From positions 124,001 to 188,000 of the forward strand of contig NZ_JANYGQ010000033.1 of the NCBI RefSeq assembly GCF_025359345.1: a stretch of 64,000 nt of DNA, written 5' to 3'. The DNA is from Mucilaginibacter sp. Lineage in GTDB: Bacteria; Bacteroidota; Bacteroidia; Sphingobacteriales; Sphingobacteriaceae. Under the pieces are notes generated by a model. That model ran no database searches. It saw nothing but the letters and a program-made list of their open reading frames with translations, and was not told the origin of the DNA. The translations under genes and the position numbers were made by a program. This document shows, in pieces, positions 34,518 through 42,646 of the stretch (position 1 is the first letter of the stretch; every line of letters begins with the position of its first letter).

Positions 34518-35972
34518 ATGATGAAGAAACTATTTTTATTAATGTGTGGCCTTGTCAGCGGCTACAACATGTTTGCACAAACATGCTCCTGTTCATCCCT
34601 TTTAAACCAGGTTATTACAAAAACCGAAAGCAATTATGCCGGCTATATCCACAATGTAAAGGAAAAGGACAGTTCGCAATATGTGCAGTTAAAAGGAATG
34701 CTAAGAGAAAAGGCAGTTAAAACCTCGTTTATAGATTGCTATGGCGTGCTGCAACAATATGTCGGCTTTTTTCACGATGGGCACCTGGATATTTTTGAGT
34801 CGCCGCCAAAACAACCCGACAGTTTAGCAGCCACTGTTAAAACCCATCCCCTGCCGGCAAATTACAAAGAACTAATTGCTAAAAAAACCGACAGGGATTC
34901 GATAGAGGGTATTTGGCGGGCGGCCGGAAACCTGCAATTAGGCATTGTAAAAACAGGGAAAAATACCTTTTCGGGGGTGGTACAGCAAACATCGACCCCT
35001 AAATGGGCACCGGGTATGGTGAAAATGGAAATTGAAAAAACAGGAAAAAACACTTATAACGTAGCCGTTTACCGGGGCGATTTTGCCCGGTTGCGTTTCG
35101 AGAATGTGCATATTTTTAAAAATGTTTTTTTGGCGATGGGGCTTTATCGTTTAGCAAAGGCCTGGCCGTTAAACGCTGAGTATAGCTATATAAATACAGT
35201 TGACCCACAGCTGCCAATATTAAAGGTCATTGATAAAAACAATGTGCTGCTTACAGTCCCCTCGGCATTAATTGATGGCCGTTACCTGGATAGCGTGCTG
35301 ATAAAAAACGAGGCACTGATTACATCAACCCCTAACTTGATAATTGATGTACGCGGCAATGGCGGCGGCAATTACATATGGGGCGGCATTTACAAAATAG
35401 CCAATACTATTGTACACCCCGAGCCGAAAAAGCCGGGCACCGACGACCTGCTGCTGATGGCTTCTGAAGACGATGCCGCCTATCTGTACAACCAGAGCAC
35501 GTATTACCGGCAAAAGAAAGATAGCCTGGCAATCAAATATTACGATGATATTATCGGCAAAATCAGGGCCAATCCAGGTAAAATAATCGGATTCTCGTTT
35601 TATCGCGCGTGGCCAGATACCGGCAAAAGGGTGGTATACAAATACCCTGCACATATTGCTGTTATTACCGACAAAGCAGTGGCAAGCGCCGGCGAAGCAT
35701 TTATTAATGGCTTAAAGGAAACCAGCTCGAAAGTTACTTTGTACGGGGATAACACTTATGGGATGATTGACTACAGCAGTGTTAATGCCCTGCCAATTGG
35801 GGACAAAAGTTGTAAATGGTATTACTGGGGGTACCCTGTATTTTTCTCGACAGATATAAAAACAAAACCCATTAATCCTACCGGTATAAAGCCTGATATC
35901 TATATTCCTGCGCAAGAAAAGGACTGGGTGCAATGGGTAGCTGACGACTTAAACAAAAAGTCTATAAAATAA
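34518..35972 (+). CDS. Exported S41-family peptidase
   Basis: 484 residues from the ATG at 34518 (MMKKLFLLMCGLVSGYNMFAQ signal peptide). The longer start at 34461 adds a non-signal stretch. After an N-terminal alpha/beta region, the C-terminal half has the tail-specific protease domain: NLIIDVRGNGGGNYIWGG, then ITDKAVASAGEAFINGLKE with the nucleophile Ser in ASAGE. No PDZ domain was recognised. Cys residues near CSCSS occur right after cleavage. Single gene, substrate unknown. Confidence 0.84.
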   Translation: MMKKLFLLMCGLVSGYNMFAQTCSCSSLLNQVITKTESNYAGYIHNVKEKDSSQYVQLKGMLREKAVKTSFIDCYGVLQQYVGFFHDGHLDIFESPPKQPDSLAATVKTHPLPANYKELIAKKTDRDSIEGIWRAAGNLQLGIVKTGKNTFSGVVQQTSTPKWAPGMVKMEIEKTGKNTYNVAVYRGDFARLRFENVHIFKNVFLAMGLYRLAKAWPLNAEYSYINTVDPQLPILKVIDKNNVLLTVPSALIDGRYLDSVLIKNEALITSTPNLIIDVRGNGGGNYIWGGIYKIANTIVHPEPKKPGTDDLLLMASEDDAAYLYNQSTYYRQKKDSLAIKYYDDIIGKIRANPGKIIGFSFYRAWPDTGKRVVYKYPAHIAVITDKAVASAGEAFINGLKETSSKVTLYGDNTYGMIDYSSVNALPIGDKSCKWYYWGYPVFFSTDIKTKPINPTGIKPDIYIPAQEKDWVQWVADDLNKKSIK

Positions 35973-36025
35973 CGTTACCATTTCCACAACCCCAACCGTG
36001 GTGTTATTGAAATGTTTGCGCGTGT

Positions 36026-36289
36026 TTACAACGCTGTTGCCTGTGGTGTTTTTGTGTTGGTAAACGTCTGGCGGCGTGTTATTCTGCTGATTTGTTTTCC
36101 TATTGTTAAAAGTTGCTGAGCCGGTAACTTTATTCCGGATGTTTGTTGCCAGTGGCCCTGCAGCATTACACTGGCAAAAATAACGCTATTATAGGCCAAA
36201 TTGAAACACGCATCACCAGGCACTGCCTCGTAATAAGTTATTATTTCATCGTTTATAACTTTTACGTGGAACGAGGTATCTGTTAACAT
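36026..36289 (-). CDS. Possible small protein, 87 residues
   Basis: Open frame with ordinary codon use and an amphipathic pattern, beginning MLTDTSFHVKVINDEIITYYEAV. No known motif, signal or membrane segment; the end is Thr-rich and low in complexity. It fills a 600-bp gap between two plus-strand genes, so it may be a real orphan gene or chance. Confidence 0.4.
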   Translation of the reverse strand: MLTDTSFHVKVINDEIITYYEAVPGDACFNLAYNSVIFASVMLQGHWQQTSGIKLPAQQLLTIGKQISRITRRQTFTNTKTPQATAL

Positions 36290-36570
36290 TGGGCTGGTAA
36301 GTAAGTGTTAGTTCAATAGATATGTGGATGAAGTATTTGACAACAGCAGACTGAAGACAATAATATATATAAAAACATAGGACTAATCAGTTTGTTTTGT
36401 TTTAAAGATTTAATTCTGCCAGGTTAAATTTACCGCGTATTCCAGTAGGAAGTTTGTGGAGCGGCCATTCCTGAACACGGCGGTTAACTGATATAATTCT
36501 CATCCACAAGCACCAAAATATTTGTAATTTGCCCAACGTCATATCATTCAACACTACTTAATAAAACGCC

Positions 36571-38256
36571 ATGAATAAAAAGCTGTTGGCCCTTGCAGCA
36601 TTTGGAATTGCGGTTACAGGTTTGCTTTGCTCGTTCAATTACGGTAGTAAACCTATTGTACCGATAATAAAAAGCAGTCGCCCCAAAATTGTAAATATTG
36701 TAAATTTTATCCGCCTGCTGGAACCGCGCGACCCTGCAATTACCGAAGATGTGCTTTACCAGACCGTGGTAAAACAGGTGGAAATAATGAAAAAATATAA
36801 GCTGGGCGGCACTTTTTTATTGCAGTATGATGCGTTGATGGATTCACGTTATCAAATGTTGCTCAAAAGTCTGCCGCGCAACTCGTTCGAAATTGGGGGC
36901 TGGTGGGAAATACCGCAGCCGCTGGTTGAAAAGGCAGGGTTAAAATGGCGTGGCCGTTATCCCTGGGACTGGCGGGCAAACATCGGCTTCGCAACAGGTT
37001 ACACACCTCATGAGCGCGAATTGCTGACTGATGTTTACATGAAGGATTTTAAGAAGATATTCGGCTACTATCCAAAGTCGGTTGCATCGTGGTTTATTGA
37101 TGCGCATACGCTAAATTATATGTACCAAAAGTACCACATTGTGGCATCGGCTAATTGTAAAGATCAATATGGCACCGATGGTTATACGCTTTGGGGAGGC
37201 TATTGGAACCAGGCTTATTATCCCAGTAAAATAAATTCTTACATGCCCGCGCAGCACGAAGCAAACCAGGTGCCCGTGCCCATTTTCAGGATGCTTGGTA
37301 GCGACCCGGTAAGGCAGTATGATAACGGCCTTGGCACAAACAGGCAGGGCGTAGTAACCCTTGAGCCTGTTTACAAATTTGGCGGCGGCGATTCTACCTG
37401 GGTAAACTGGTATTTTAAGCAGTTTGTTGAAGGTCAGGACATGGAATTTGCTTATACCCAAGCCGGACAGGAAAACTCATTTACCTGGGATGCAATGGCT
37501 AAAGGGTTTGAAATACAAATGCCATTAATAGCAAAACTGCGCAATGAGCACAAAATAAAGGTGGAAACCCTTGCCGAATCGGGCGCGTGGTTTAAGGCGA
37601 AATACAAGGTTACGCCAGCGACATCGGTTACCGTTAATGAAGATATACCTGGTAGTGACCGCAAAACCGTTTGGTTCAACAGTCGTTTTTACCGGGTGAA
37701 CTTGTTGTGGGAGAACGGCACGCTGCGTTTCCGCGATATTCATTTATTTAATGAGAAGCTGCCTTCGGTTTACGAAACAAAAGTGGCAACGTCGAACGAG
37801 TGCACGTTTTTCACGCTACCGGTTGTTGATGGTTACATTTGGAGCAAAGCCCAAAAACTGGCAGGCTTAAGGTTTATGACTGCTGTCGACGGAAAATCGG
37901 TTAGCTTAACCGGTGGCAACCCGAGCATAACAAATCCAGCTCCTGGGAGGTTACACATAAGCTGGCCACTGACAACCACAAACGGAACCCTTGTTATGGA
38001 TATGGACGAGCGAACCTTAAAAATCAAAATCGATGGTGATATCCCCGGCAACTGGTACCTTGATTTGACAACTGCGGACGGTATAAAATTGCCGTTCACC
38101 AGCATAAATAATAACAGTATCAATTGTAAATTTGAAGGGATGAACTATGCTGTAAAAGCGGTCAAGGGAAGATTTACTAAACCGGCAGATGGTGCTGTGT
38201 TCAGGATTTCACCATCTGGCGATTCAATAGTATTAAATCTTTCGGGTAATAACTAA
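36571..38256 (+). CDS. Exported barrel-type hydrolase-like protein of unknown specificity
   Basis: 561 residues. Signal peptide (LLALAAFGIAVTGLLCS), then an alpha/beta region with VNIVNFIRLLEPRDP, LGGTFLLQYDAL, FEIGGWWEIPQP and FGYYPKSVASWFIDAHTL, suggestive of a polysaccharide-deacetylase or glycoside-hydrolase barrel, followed from about residue 370 by a beta-rich domain. I cannot name the family or the catalytic pair. The next gene, exonuclease III, starts 12 bp after it. Confidence 0.78.
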   Translation: MNKKLLALAAFGIAVTGLLCSFNYGSKPIVPIIKSSRPKIVNIVNFIRLLEPRDPAITEDVLYQTVVKQVEIMKKYKLGGTFLLQYDALMDSRYQMLLKSLPRNSFEIGGWWEIPQPLVEKAGLKWRGRYPWDWRANIGFATGYTPHERELLTDVYMKDFKKIFGYYPKSVASWFIDAHTLNYMYQKYHIVASANCKDQYGTDGYTLWGGYWNQAYYPSKINSYMPAQHEANQVPVPIFRMLGSDPVRQYDNGLGTNRQGVVTLEPVYKFGGGDSTWVNWYFKQFVEGQDMEFAYTQAGQENSFTWDAMAKGFEIQMPLIAKLRNEHKIKVETLAESGAWFKAKYKVTPATSVTVNEDIPGSDRKTVWFNSRFYRVNLLWENGTLRFRDIHLFNEKLPSVYETKVATSNECTFFTLPVVDGYIWSKAQKLAGLRFMTAVDGKSVSLTGGNPSITNPAPGRLHISWPLTTTNGTLVMDMDERTLKIKIDGDIPGNWYLDLTTADGIKLPFTSINNNSINCKFEGMNYAVKAVKGRFTKPADGAVFRISPSGDSIVLNLSGNN

Positions 38257-38268
38257 TAAAGCAATGTT

Positions 38269-39045
38269 ATGAAAATAGCAACCTATAACGTAAATGGTGT
38301 AAACGGGCGCCTGCCTGTATTACTGCGCTGGCTGGAAGAAACAACGCCTGATGTGGTTTGCCTGCAGGAATTGAAGGCCCCGCAGGATAAATTCCCGGAA
38401 CAAGCGATACTCGATGCTGGCTATAATGTAATATGGCATGGCCAAAAAAGCTGGAACGGCGTGGCCATACTGACGCGCGGGATGGATATTACTGAAGTGC
38501 GCCGCGCTTTGCCCGGCGACCCTGACGATGAGCACAGCCGTTACATTGAGGCTGTTATAAACGGCATTACCATTGGCTGCCTCTACCTGCCAAACGGCAA
38601 CCCGGCGCCCGGTCCTAAATTTGACTATAAACTGCGCTGGTTTGAAAGGCTGACGCTGCATGCAGCTGAATTACTTGCGTCGGGTATGCCGGTAGTACTA
38701 ACCGGCGATTATAACGTTATGCCCACTGAGATTGACGCTTACAAAGCCGAGCGTTGGGTTGATGATGCACTGTTTCGCCCCGAAACACGCCAGGCCTTTA
38801 AAACACTGGTTGAACAAGGCTGGACGGATGCCATTCGAACGTTATATCCCAACCAGGTTATCTATACATTTTTTGATTACTTCCGCGATGCTTACGGCCG
38901 TAATGCCGGGTTGCGTATCGACCATTTTTTGTTGAGCCCTAATCTTGCCAGTCGACTTAAAGCCGGTGCGGTTGACCACAACGTGCGCGGCTGGGAAAAA
39001 TCAAGCGACCATTGCCCGGTTTGGATTGAGCTGGCAGATGAATGA
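38269..39045 (+). CDS. xth: Exodeoxyribonuclease III
   Basis: 258 residues of the exonuclease III/AP endonuclease family. ATYNVNGVNGRLPVLLRWLE and VVCLQELKAP give the Asn and Glu metal sites; VLTGDYNVMP supplies the Asp-Asn pair; LRIDHFLLSP and KSSDHCPVWIEL complete the C-terminal catalytic Asp-His. It acts in base excision repair. It overlaps or nearly touches the next VOC gene. Confidence 0.94.
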   Translation: MKIATYNVNGVNGRLPVLLRWLEETTPDVVCLQELKAPQDKFPEQAILDAGYNVIWHGQKSWNGVAILTRGMDITEVRRALPGDPDDEHSRYIEAVINGITIGCLYLPNGNPAPGPKFDYKLRWFERLTLHAAELLASGMPVVLTGDYNVMPTEIDAYKAERWVDDALFRPETRQAFKTLVEQGWTDAIRTLYPNQVIYTFFDYFRDAYGRNAGLRIDHFLLSPNLASRLKAGAVDHNVRGWEKSSDHCPVWIELADE

Positions 39046-39064
39046 TATTTATTTAAATGGGAAA

Positions 39065-39451
39065 ATGAATATTTCGCTAAACAGGATAATAATTTTCGGT
39101 AAAGATGTAGAAGGGCTTAAGGACTTTTACATGCAGCATTTTAATTTTAAGTTGCTTGAAGAAATTAGCAGCGAGTGGGTTGTATTAAGCGTCGGGCAAA
39201 CAGAAATTGCCTTTCACAAAATCGGAATTGACTTTATAAATGAAAGTGATAATCCGTTCAGGGTGGACAGCAATGCCAAATTAGTTTTTAATGTCGACAG
39301 TGATTTGACCGCATTTTGCGCCGGTTTAATGCAGCAGGGCGTGGTGTTAAGGGATATAAAATCTTTCCCTGGATTTAATTATTTGCTTTGCGATGGAGAA
39401 GACCCGGAGGGTAATGTATTTCAGCTTTCGCAAAAACTAAACAATATCTAA
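39065..39451 (+). CDS. VOC-family (glyoxalase-like) protein
   Basis: 128 residues: ISLNRIIIFGKDVEGLKDFYMQHF is the first beta-alpha-beta unit and FLLCDGEDPEGNVFQLSQ-like end (YLLCDGEDPEGNVFQL) the last strand with the metal Glu. Most members bind metal and act on small molecules or antibiotics; the role here is unknown. A second ATG at 39038, inside the xth end, would add nine residues; I prefer 39065 because it begins at the first strand. Confidence 0.83.
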   Translation: MNISLNRIIIFGKDVEGLKDFYMQHFNFKLLEEISSEWVVLSVGQTEIAFHKIGIDFINESDNPFRVDSNAKLVFNVDSDLTAFCAGLMQQGVVLRDIKSFPGFNYLLCDGEDPEGNVFQLSQKLNNI

Positions 39452-39994
39452 CGGTTTTCGTAAATGGATGTCCTGCGCCTTGAATTGTGTGGGTGTAAGC
39501 CCGGTGACTTTTTTAAATTGAGCTGATAAATGCGCAACGCTGCTGTAGCCTAACTTATAAGAGATCTCGTTAAGGTTCATCTCGTTATAAGCAAGCAGTT
39601 CCTTAACCCGCTCTATCTTTTGCAGGATTACATAGTGTTCAATCGTCACGCCTTCTGTTTCCGAAAATAACTTACTTAATTGAGAGTATTCTTTGGCAAG
39701 TTCGTTTGAAAGCACTTTCGAAAAATTGAACTTTTCATCTTCCTTGTAATGAATGTGATCAATTATTATGGCTTTTATTTTCTCAATTTGCCGCCCGCGC
39801 TGATCATCCAGCAATTCAAATCCGACACTTTTTAAACTGGTTTTAAATTGTGCGACTTCTTCTGCCACGAGTGGCCTTTTCAACAGCACTTCGCCCAGGT
39901 GCACATAAACTACCTCAGCATTCATGTTTTCCAACAAAAGCGCGACTGCCTTAACGCAGCGCATGCAAACCATATTTTTTATGTAATACTTCAA
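39437..39994 (-). CDS. AraC-type regulator with N-terminal HMA-like metal domain (TTG start)
   Basis: 185 residues from a TTG at 39994 (MKYYIKNMVCMRC). Residues 1-70 form a ferredoxin-like metal-binding fold with CxxC (C10, C13) as in heavy-metal domains; the rest is an AraC-type DNA-binding half: GVTIEHYVILQKIERVKELL and LNEISYKLGYSSVAHLSAQFKKVTG. The reading from 40069 adds a stretch across the hairpin at 40059-40089 and is unlikely; the ATG at 39973 would cut the fold. It lies next to the metallothionein-like gene and may sense copper, zinc or cadmium and switch it on. The target link is inference. Confidence 0.82.
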   Translation of the reverse strand: MKYYIKNMVCMRCVKAVALLLENMNAEVVYVHLGEVLLKRPLVAEEVAQFKTSLKSVGFELLDDQRGRQIEKIKAIIIDHIHYKEDEKFNFSKVLSNELAKEYSQLSKLFSETEGVTIEHYVILQKIERVKELLAYNEMNLNEISYKLGYSSVAHLSAQFKKVTGLTPTQFKAQDIHLRKPLDIV

Positions 39995-40058
39995 GGTGAT
40001 TATAATGGAGATGAATTTAAAAGCGGTTTTTTGTTTTAGTAGCCCGGCCAATAAAACA

Positions 40059-40089
40059 AAGATAGCCACTTAAATTAAATGGCTATCTT
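40059..40089. terminator. Terminator between metallothionein-like gene and regulator
   Basis: AAGATAGCCA (40059-40068) and TGGCTATCTT (40080-40089) form a perfect 10-bp stem, flanked by AAAAC and GTTTT. On the minus strand a T run follows it, so it ends the metallothionein transcript before the regulator gene. Confidence 0.7.
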
Positions 40090-40108
40090 GTTTTGAAAAA
40101 TGGAATTA

Positions 40109-40231
40109 TTACAGGCAATTTGAGCAGGTGCAATTGTCGCCACATGTGCAGTTTTGACAGGTACAATTTGGGTTGCTGCATTTTTGAGATTTGTTTTTGA
40201 TTGTATTAATCAATTTGAATAATGATTTCAT
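40109..40231 (-). CDS. Metallothionein-like cysteine-rich peptide
   Basis: 40 residues, below usual gene-finder limits. The N-terminal part (MKSLFKLINTIKNKSQK) is basic; the second half has eight cysteines at 18, 23, 25, 28, 30, 34, 36 and 39 in CxC and CxxC spacing with Asn, Thr and Gly between, the composition of bacterial metallothioneins. A candidate -7 box TACATTTG lies at 40268-40261 on the same strand and a terminator follows. The adjacent HMA/AraC regulator supports a metal-binding role; which metal is unknown. Confidence 0.72.
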   Translation of the reverse strand: MKSLFKLINTIKNKSQKCSNPNCTCQNCTCGDNCTCSNCL

Positions 40232-40260
40232 GATTTTATTTTTTTAATTATTTAATGATA

Positions 40261-40287
40261 CAAATGTAGCCTGGCGATGACCGGCGA
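40261..40287 (-). promoter_or_regulatory. Promoter region of the metallothionein-like gene
   Basis: -7 box TACATTTG (40268-40261) without a -33 TTTG; in its place are two GGCGA copies at 40273 and 40283, 10 bp apart, an AraC-type activator-like direct repeat. GC-rich against an AT-rich surrounding. Confidence 0.45.
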
Positions 40288-40411
40288 CCGTTACATTATT
40301 TGGGGAAAGATTTACATAATTAAGCGGCTATTTGAAAAAATAACAACCTTATATTTTAGAAGCTAAAACACATATTGTATTTTGGTTGATTACATCCCGT
40401 CGCGCCAAGAA

Positions 40412-41284
40412 ATGATAACCCACGACAAGTATTTTAACAAAACCCGCATTGCACCAACACCAAGTGGTTTTCTGCATGTTGGTAATATATTGTCATTCAG
40501 CATTACGGCAGCGGTGGCCCGGAAAACAGGGGCTAAAATTTTATTACGGATTGACGATATTGACCAGGCGAGGGCCAACAAGCAATATGTGCAGGATATT
40601 TTTGACACCCTTGATTTTTTAGAGATACCCTGGGACGAGGGGCCTCGCAATGTTAAAGAATTTGAGGATAGTTACTCGCAGGTGCATCGCCTCGGTCTTT
40701 ACAATGAAGCGTTTGAAAAATTGCGTGACGACGGTGCTGTGTACGCATGCACGTGTTCGCGCAGTCAACTGAATGCCTCGGTGTGTAATTGCAAAAATAG
40801 GATTGTAACCGGCGATATAATTGATGCTAGCTGGCGTTTGGATACCAGCGGCAACCTGCCACTATCGGTAAAAAGCTATAACGGGGAAACAGTAACGGCG
40901 GCTTTGCCCGCAGAAATGGAAAACTTTGTGATAAAACGCAAAGATGGCTTACCCGCCTACCAACTCACATCGGTAATTGATGACCTTTTTTATGACGTTG
41001 ACCTGGTGGTGCGCGGTGAAGACCTTTGGCCGTCCACGCTTGCCCAACATCGACTGTCGCTTGCATTAGGCGAGGAGAAATTTGCCGAAATTGCTTTTTA
41101 TCATCACCCGCTGCTGATGGAGGCGCCGGGCAAAAAACTATCGAAATCTGCCGGCTCAACATCAGTAAATTACTTACGCGGACAGGGAAAAAAACCGGCC
41201 GATATATTTATGCTTATAGCTAAAATGCTGGGCATAAAAGAACCGGTTGGTAACTGGGAGCAACTTGCGGGACAAATTCTGTAG
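40412..41284 (+). CDS. gluQ: Glutamyl-tRNA-synthetase-like protein (GluQ type)
   Basis: 290 residues from the ATG at 40412; a TTG at 40382 would add ten. The HIGH-like motif is TPSGFLHVGN, the KMSKS-like loop KKLSKSAGS, and a zinc-type set CTC...CNC lies near residue 110. The absence of an anticodon-binding domain fits glutamyl-queuosine tRNA(Asp) synthetase, which glutamylates queuosine at tRNA position 34. Single gene. Confidence 0.85.
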   Translation: MITHDKYFNKTRIAPTPSGFLHVGNILSFSITAAVARKTGAKILLRIDDIDQARANKQYVQDIFDTLDFLEIPWDEGPRNVKEFEDSYSQVHRLGLYNEAFEKLRDDGAVYACTCSRSQLNASVCNCKNRIVTGDIIDASWRLDTSGNLPLSVKSYNGETVTAALPAEMENFVIKRKDGLPAYQLTSVIDDLFYDVDLVVRGEDLWPSTLAQHRLSLALGEEKFAEIAFYHHPLLMEAPGKKLSKSAGSTSVNYLRGQGKKPADIFMLIAKMLGIKEPVGNWEQLAGQIL

Positions 41285-41305
41285 TATTAGCAATAGGCAC
41301 AAGGC

Positions 41306-42106
41306 CTATTCAAATATTTTCAAATATCTTTCCATCGAAAATTCCAAACATTTTTTTGCATCACTTAAAATATAACGCCCAAATGCGCCATACATGGCAT
41401 CAAACGGTTTGTCAATTACAGACGCCTTTATTTGTAATATCTCTTTTTTGGGCAGTGGCACCAAATTGGGGTAGCTATACATAAACGAAACTGTTTTTTG
41501 GTCGGGGCTAACTTGTATGGTATCGCCAACCAGCAACATGCCTTTGTTTTGCGGGCAAAATAAAACACTTGCACCGGGGAAATGCCCGCCGCAGCGAATG
41601 AGCTGTATGTCGTCCCATAAATTGAGCGTGTCCTGGTCCCATAATTTAATATTGGCGTCGGCGCGTGCGAGCCATTTTTTGTCAAACGCGTTTATGTATA
41701 TGGGTACATTGCCAAAAACCCGGCCCCATACCACAATTGAGGAGAAATAATGAGGGTGTGAAATTGCCATAGCCTGTACGCCTCCTAACGCACTGATAGC
41801 CTCAATAGTTTCGGTGTCAACCAGGCTGATACAGTCCCATAAAATGTTACCGCCAGGGCTTATTAACAGGTGCGCGCGCTGGCCAATTCCAAAAGCCGGC
41901 TCAGTATAAATGGCGTACAAATTGGGGGCAACCTGCTCAATTTTATTTTTATGCCCTTGTTGTAATTCGCTAAGTGTTGTCCAGCTTTGGCCGGCGGGAT
42001 TTACATATTGGCGGTCGTCTTCGCAAATTTTGCAGTTTTCGGGTGGCGTGCTTAATGACGCATATTGAACACCGCAGGTGGTACAGATATAATGTATCGA
42101 GCTCAT
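41306..42106 (-). CDS. MBL-fold protein with N-terminal zinc ribbon and altered metal site
   Basis: 266 residues. Residues 8-35 hold CTTCG and CKICED, a rubredoxin-like zinc ribbon; the rest is the metallo-beta-lactamase fold. The usual HxHxDH reads HPHYFS, so the Asp and third His of metal site 2 are missing; GHFPGAS (His) and VGDTIQ (Asp) remain, and the last His position near AMYGAFGRY is Phe. One-metal or inactive is possible. Function unknown. Divergent from the TfoX-like gene. Confidence 0.78.
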   Translation of the reverse strand: MSSIHYICTTCGVQYASLSTPPENCKICEDDRQYVNPAGQSWTTLSELQQGHKNKIEQVAPNLYAIYTEPAFGIGQRAHLLISPGGNILWDCISLVDTETIEAISALGGVQAMAISHPHYFSSIVVWGRVFGNVPIYINAFDKKWLARADANIKLWDQDTLNLWDDIQLIRCGGHFPGASVLFCPQNKGMLLVGDTIQVSPDQKTVSFMYSYPNLVPLPKKEILQIKASVIDKPFDAMYGAFGRYILSDAKKCLEFSMERYLKIFE

Positions 42107-42201
42107 GTTGGTTTATTATTTTACAAGTTTATAAAACGGATTTTAATCGGGTAAAAAAATGATTAGTTTGGACTAACCAATTACATAAAGCCGACAAAAA
42201 G

Positions 42202-42567
42202 ATGGAAACACCTAATAGCAGAAACGATAAAATTGCATTGTACGATAAATTAGTGGCGTTGCATCCTGATGTGGTTAGAAAAGGAGACACCATGCCTTAT
42301 ACTTCGCTAAATGGCAATATGTACAGCTATTTTACAAAAGACGATTATTTAGCGCTAAAGCTACCGGCACAAAAGCGCGAGGAATTTATACTGAAATACG
42401 ATACCGGCCTGGTATTTCAATATGGTATTGTACAAAAGGAGTACGTGCAAGTACCCAATTCTCTTTTGCAGAAAACTGAAGAATTGAAAACCTGGTTTTT
42501 TGACAGCTACGATTACGCAACAACATTAAAACCTAAACCAAGCGCAAAGGGCAAAAAGAAAGAATAA
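42202..42567 (+). CDS. TfoX N-terminal-domain-like protein
   Basis: 121 residues, cytoplasmic. The order LNGNMYSYFTKDDYLALKLPAQKR, then YGIVQKEYVQVPNSLL and a helix to YDYATTLKP resembles the TfoX/Sxy N-terminal domain; the first glycine motif is weak. Many members are of unknown role, and a competence role is not implied. Ends with a Lys-rich tail. Confidence 0.65.
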   Translation: METPNSRNDKIALYDKLVALHPDVVRKGDTMPYTSLNGNMYSYFTKDDYLALKLPAQKREEFILKYDTGLVFQYGIVQKEYVQVPNSLLQKTEELKTWFFDSYDYATTLKPKPSAKGKKKE

Positions 42568-42646
42568 GCGAACTGCTTTTGCATAGCTTATAAAAACCCT
42601 AACTTGACCGTCAATTATAAATCGGCTTTCCTGTTACAAAACATTC

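Noticed and set aside
39995-40069. Longer start for the AraC/HMA regulator
   Set aside because: It would run through the terminator hairpin and adds a hydrophobic stretch unlike the family.
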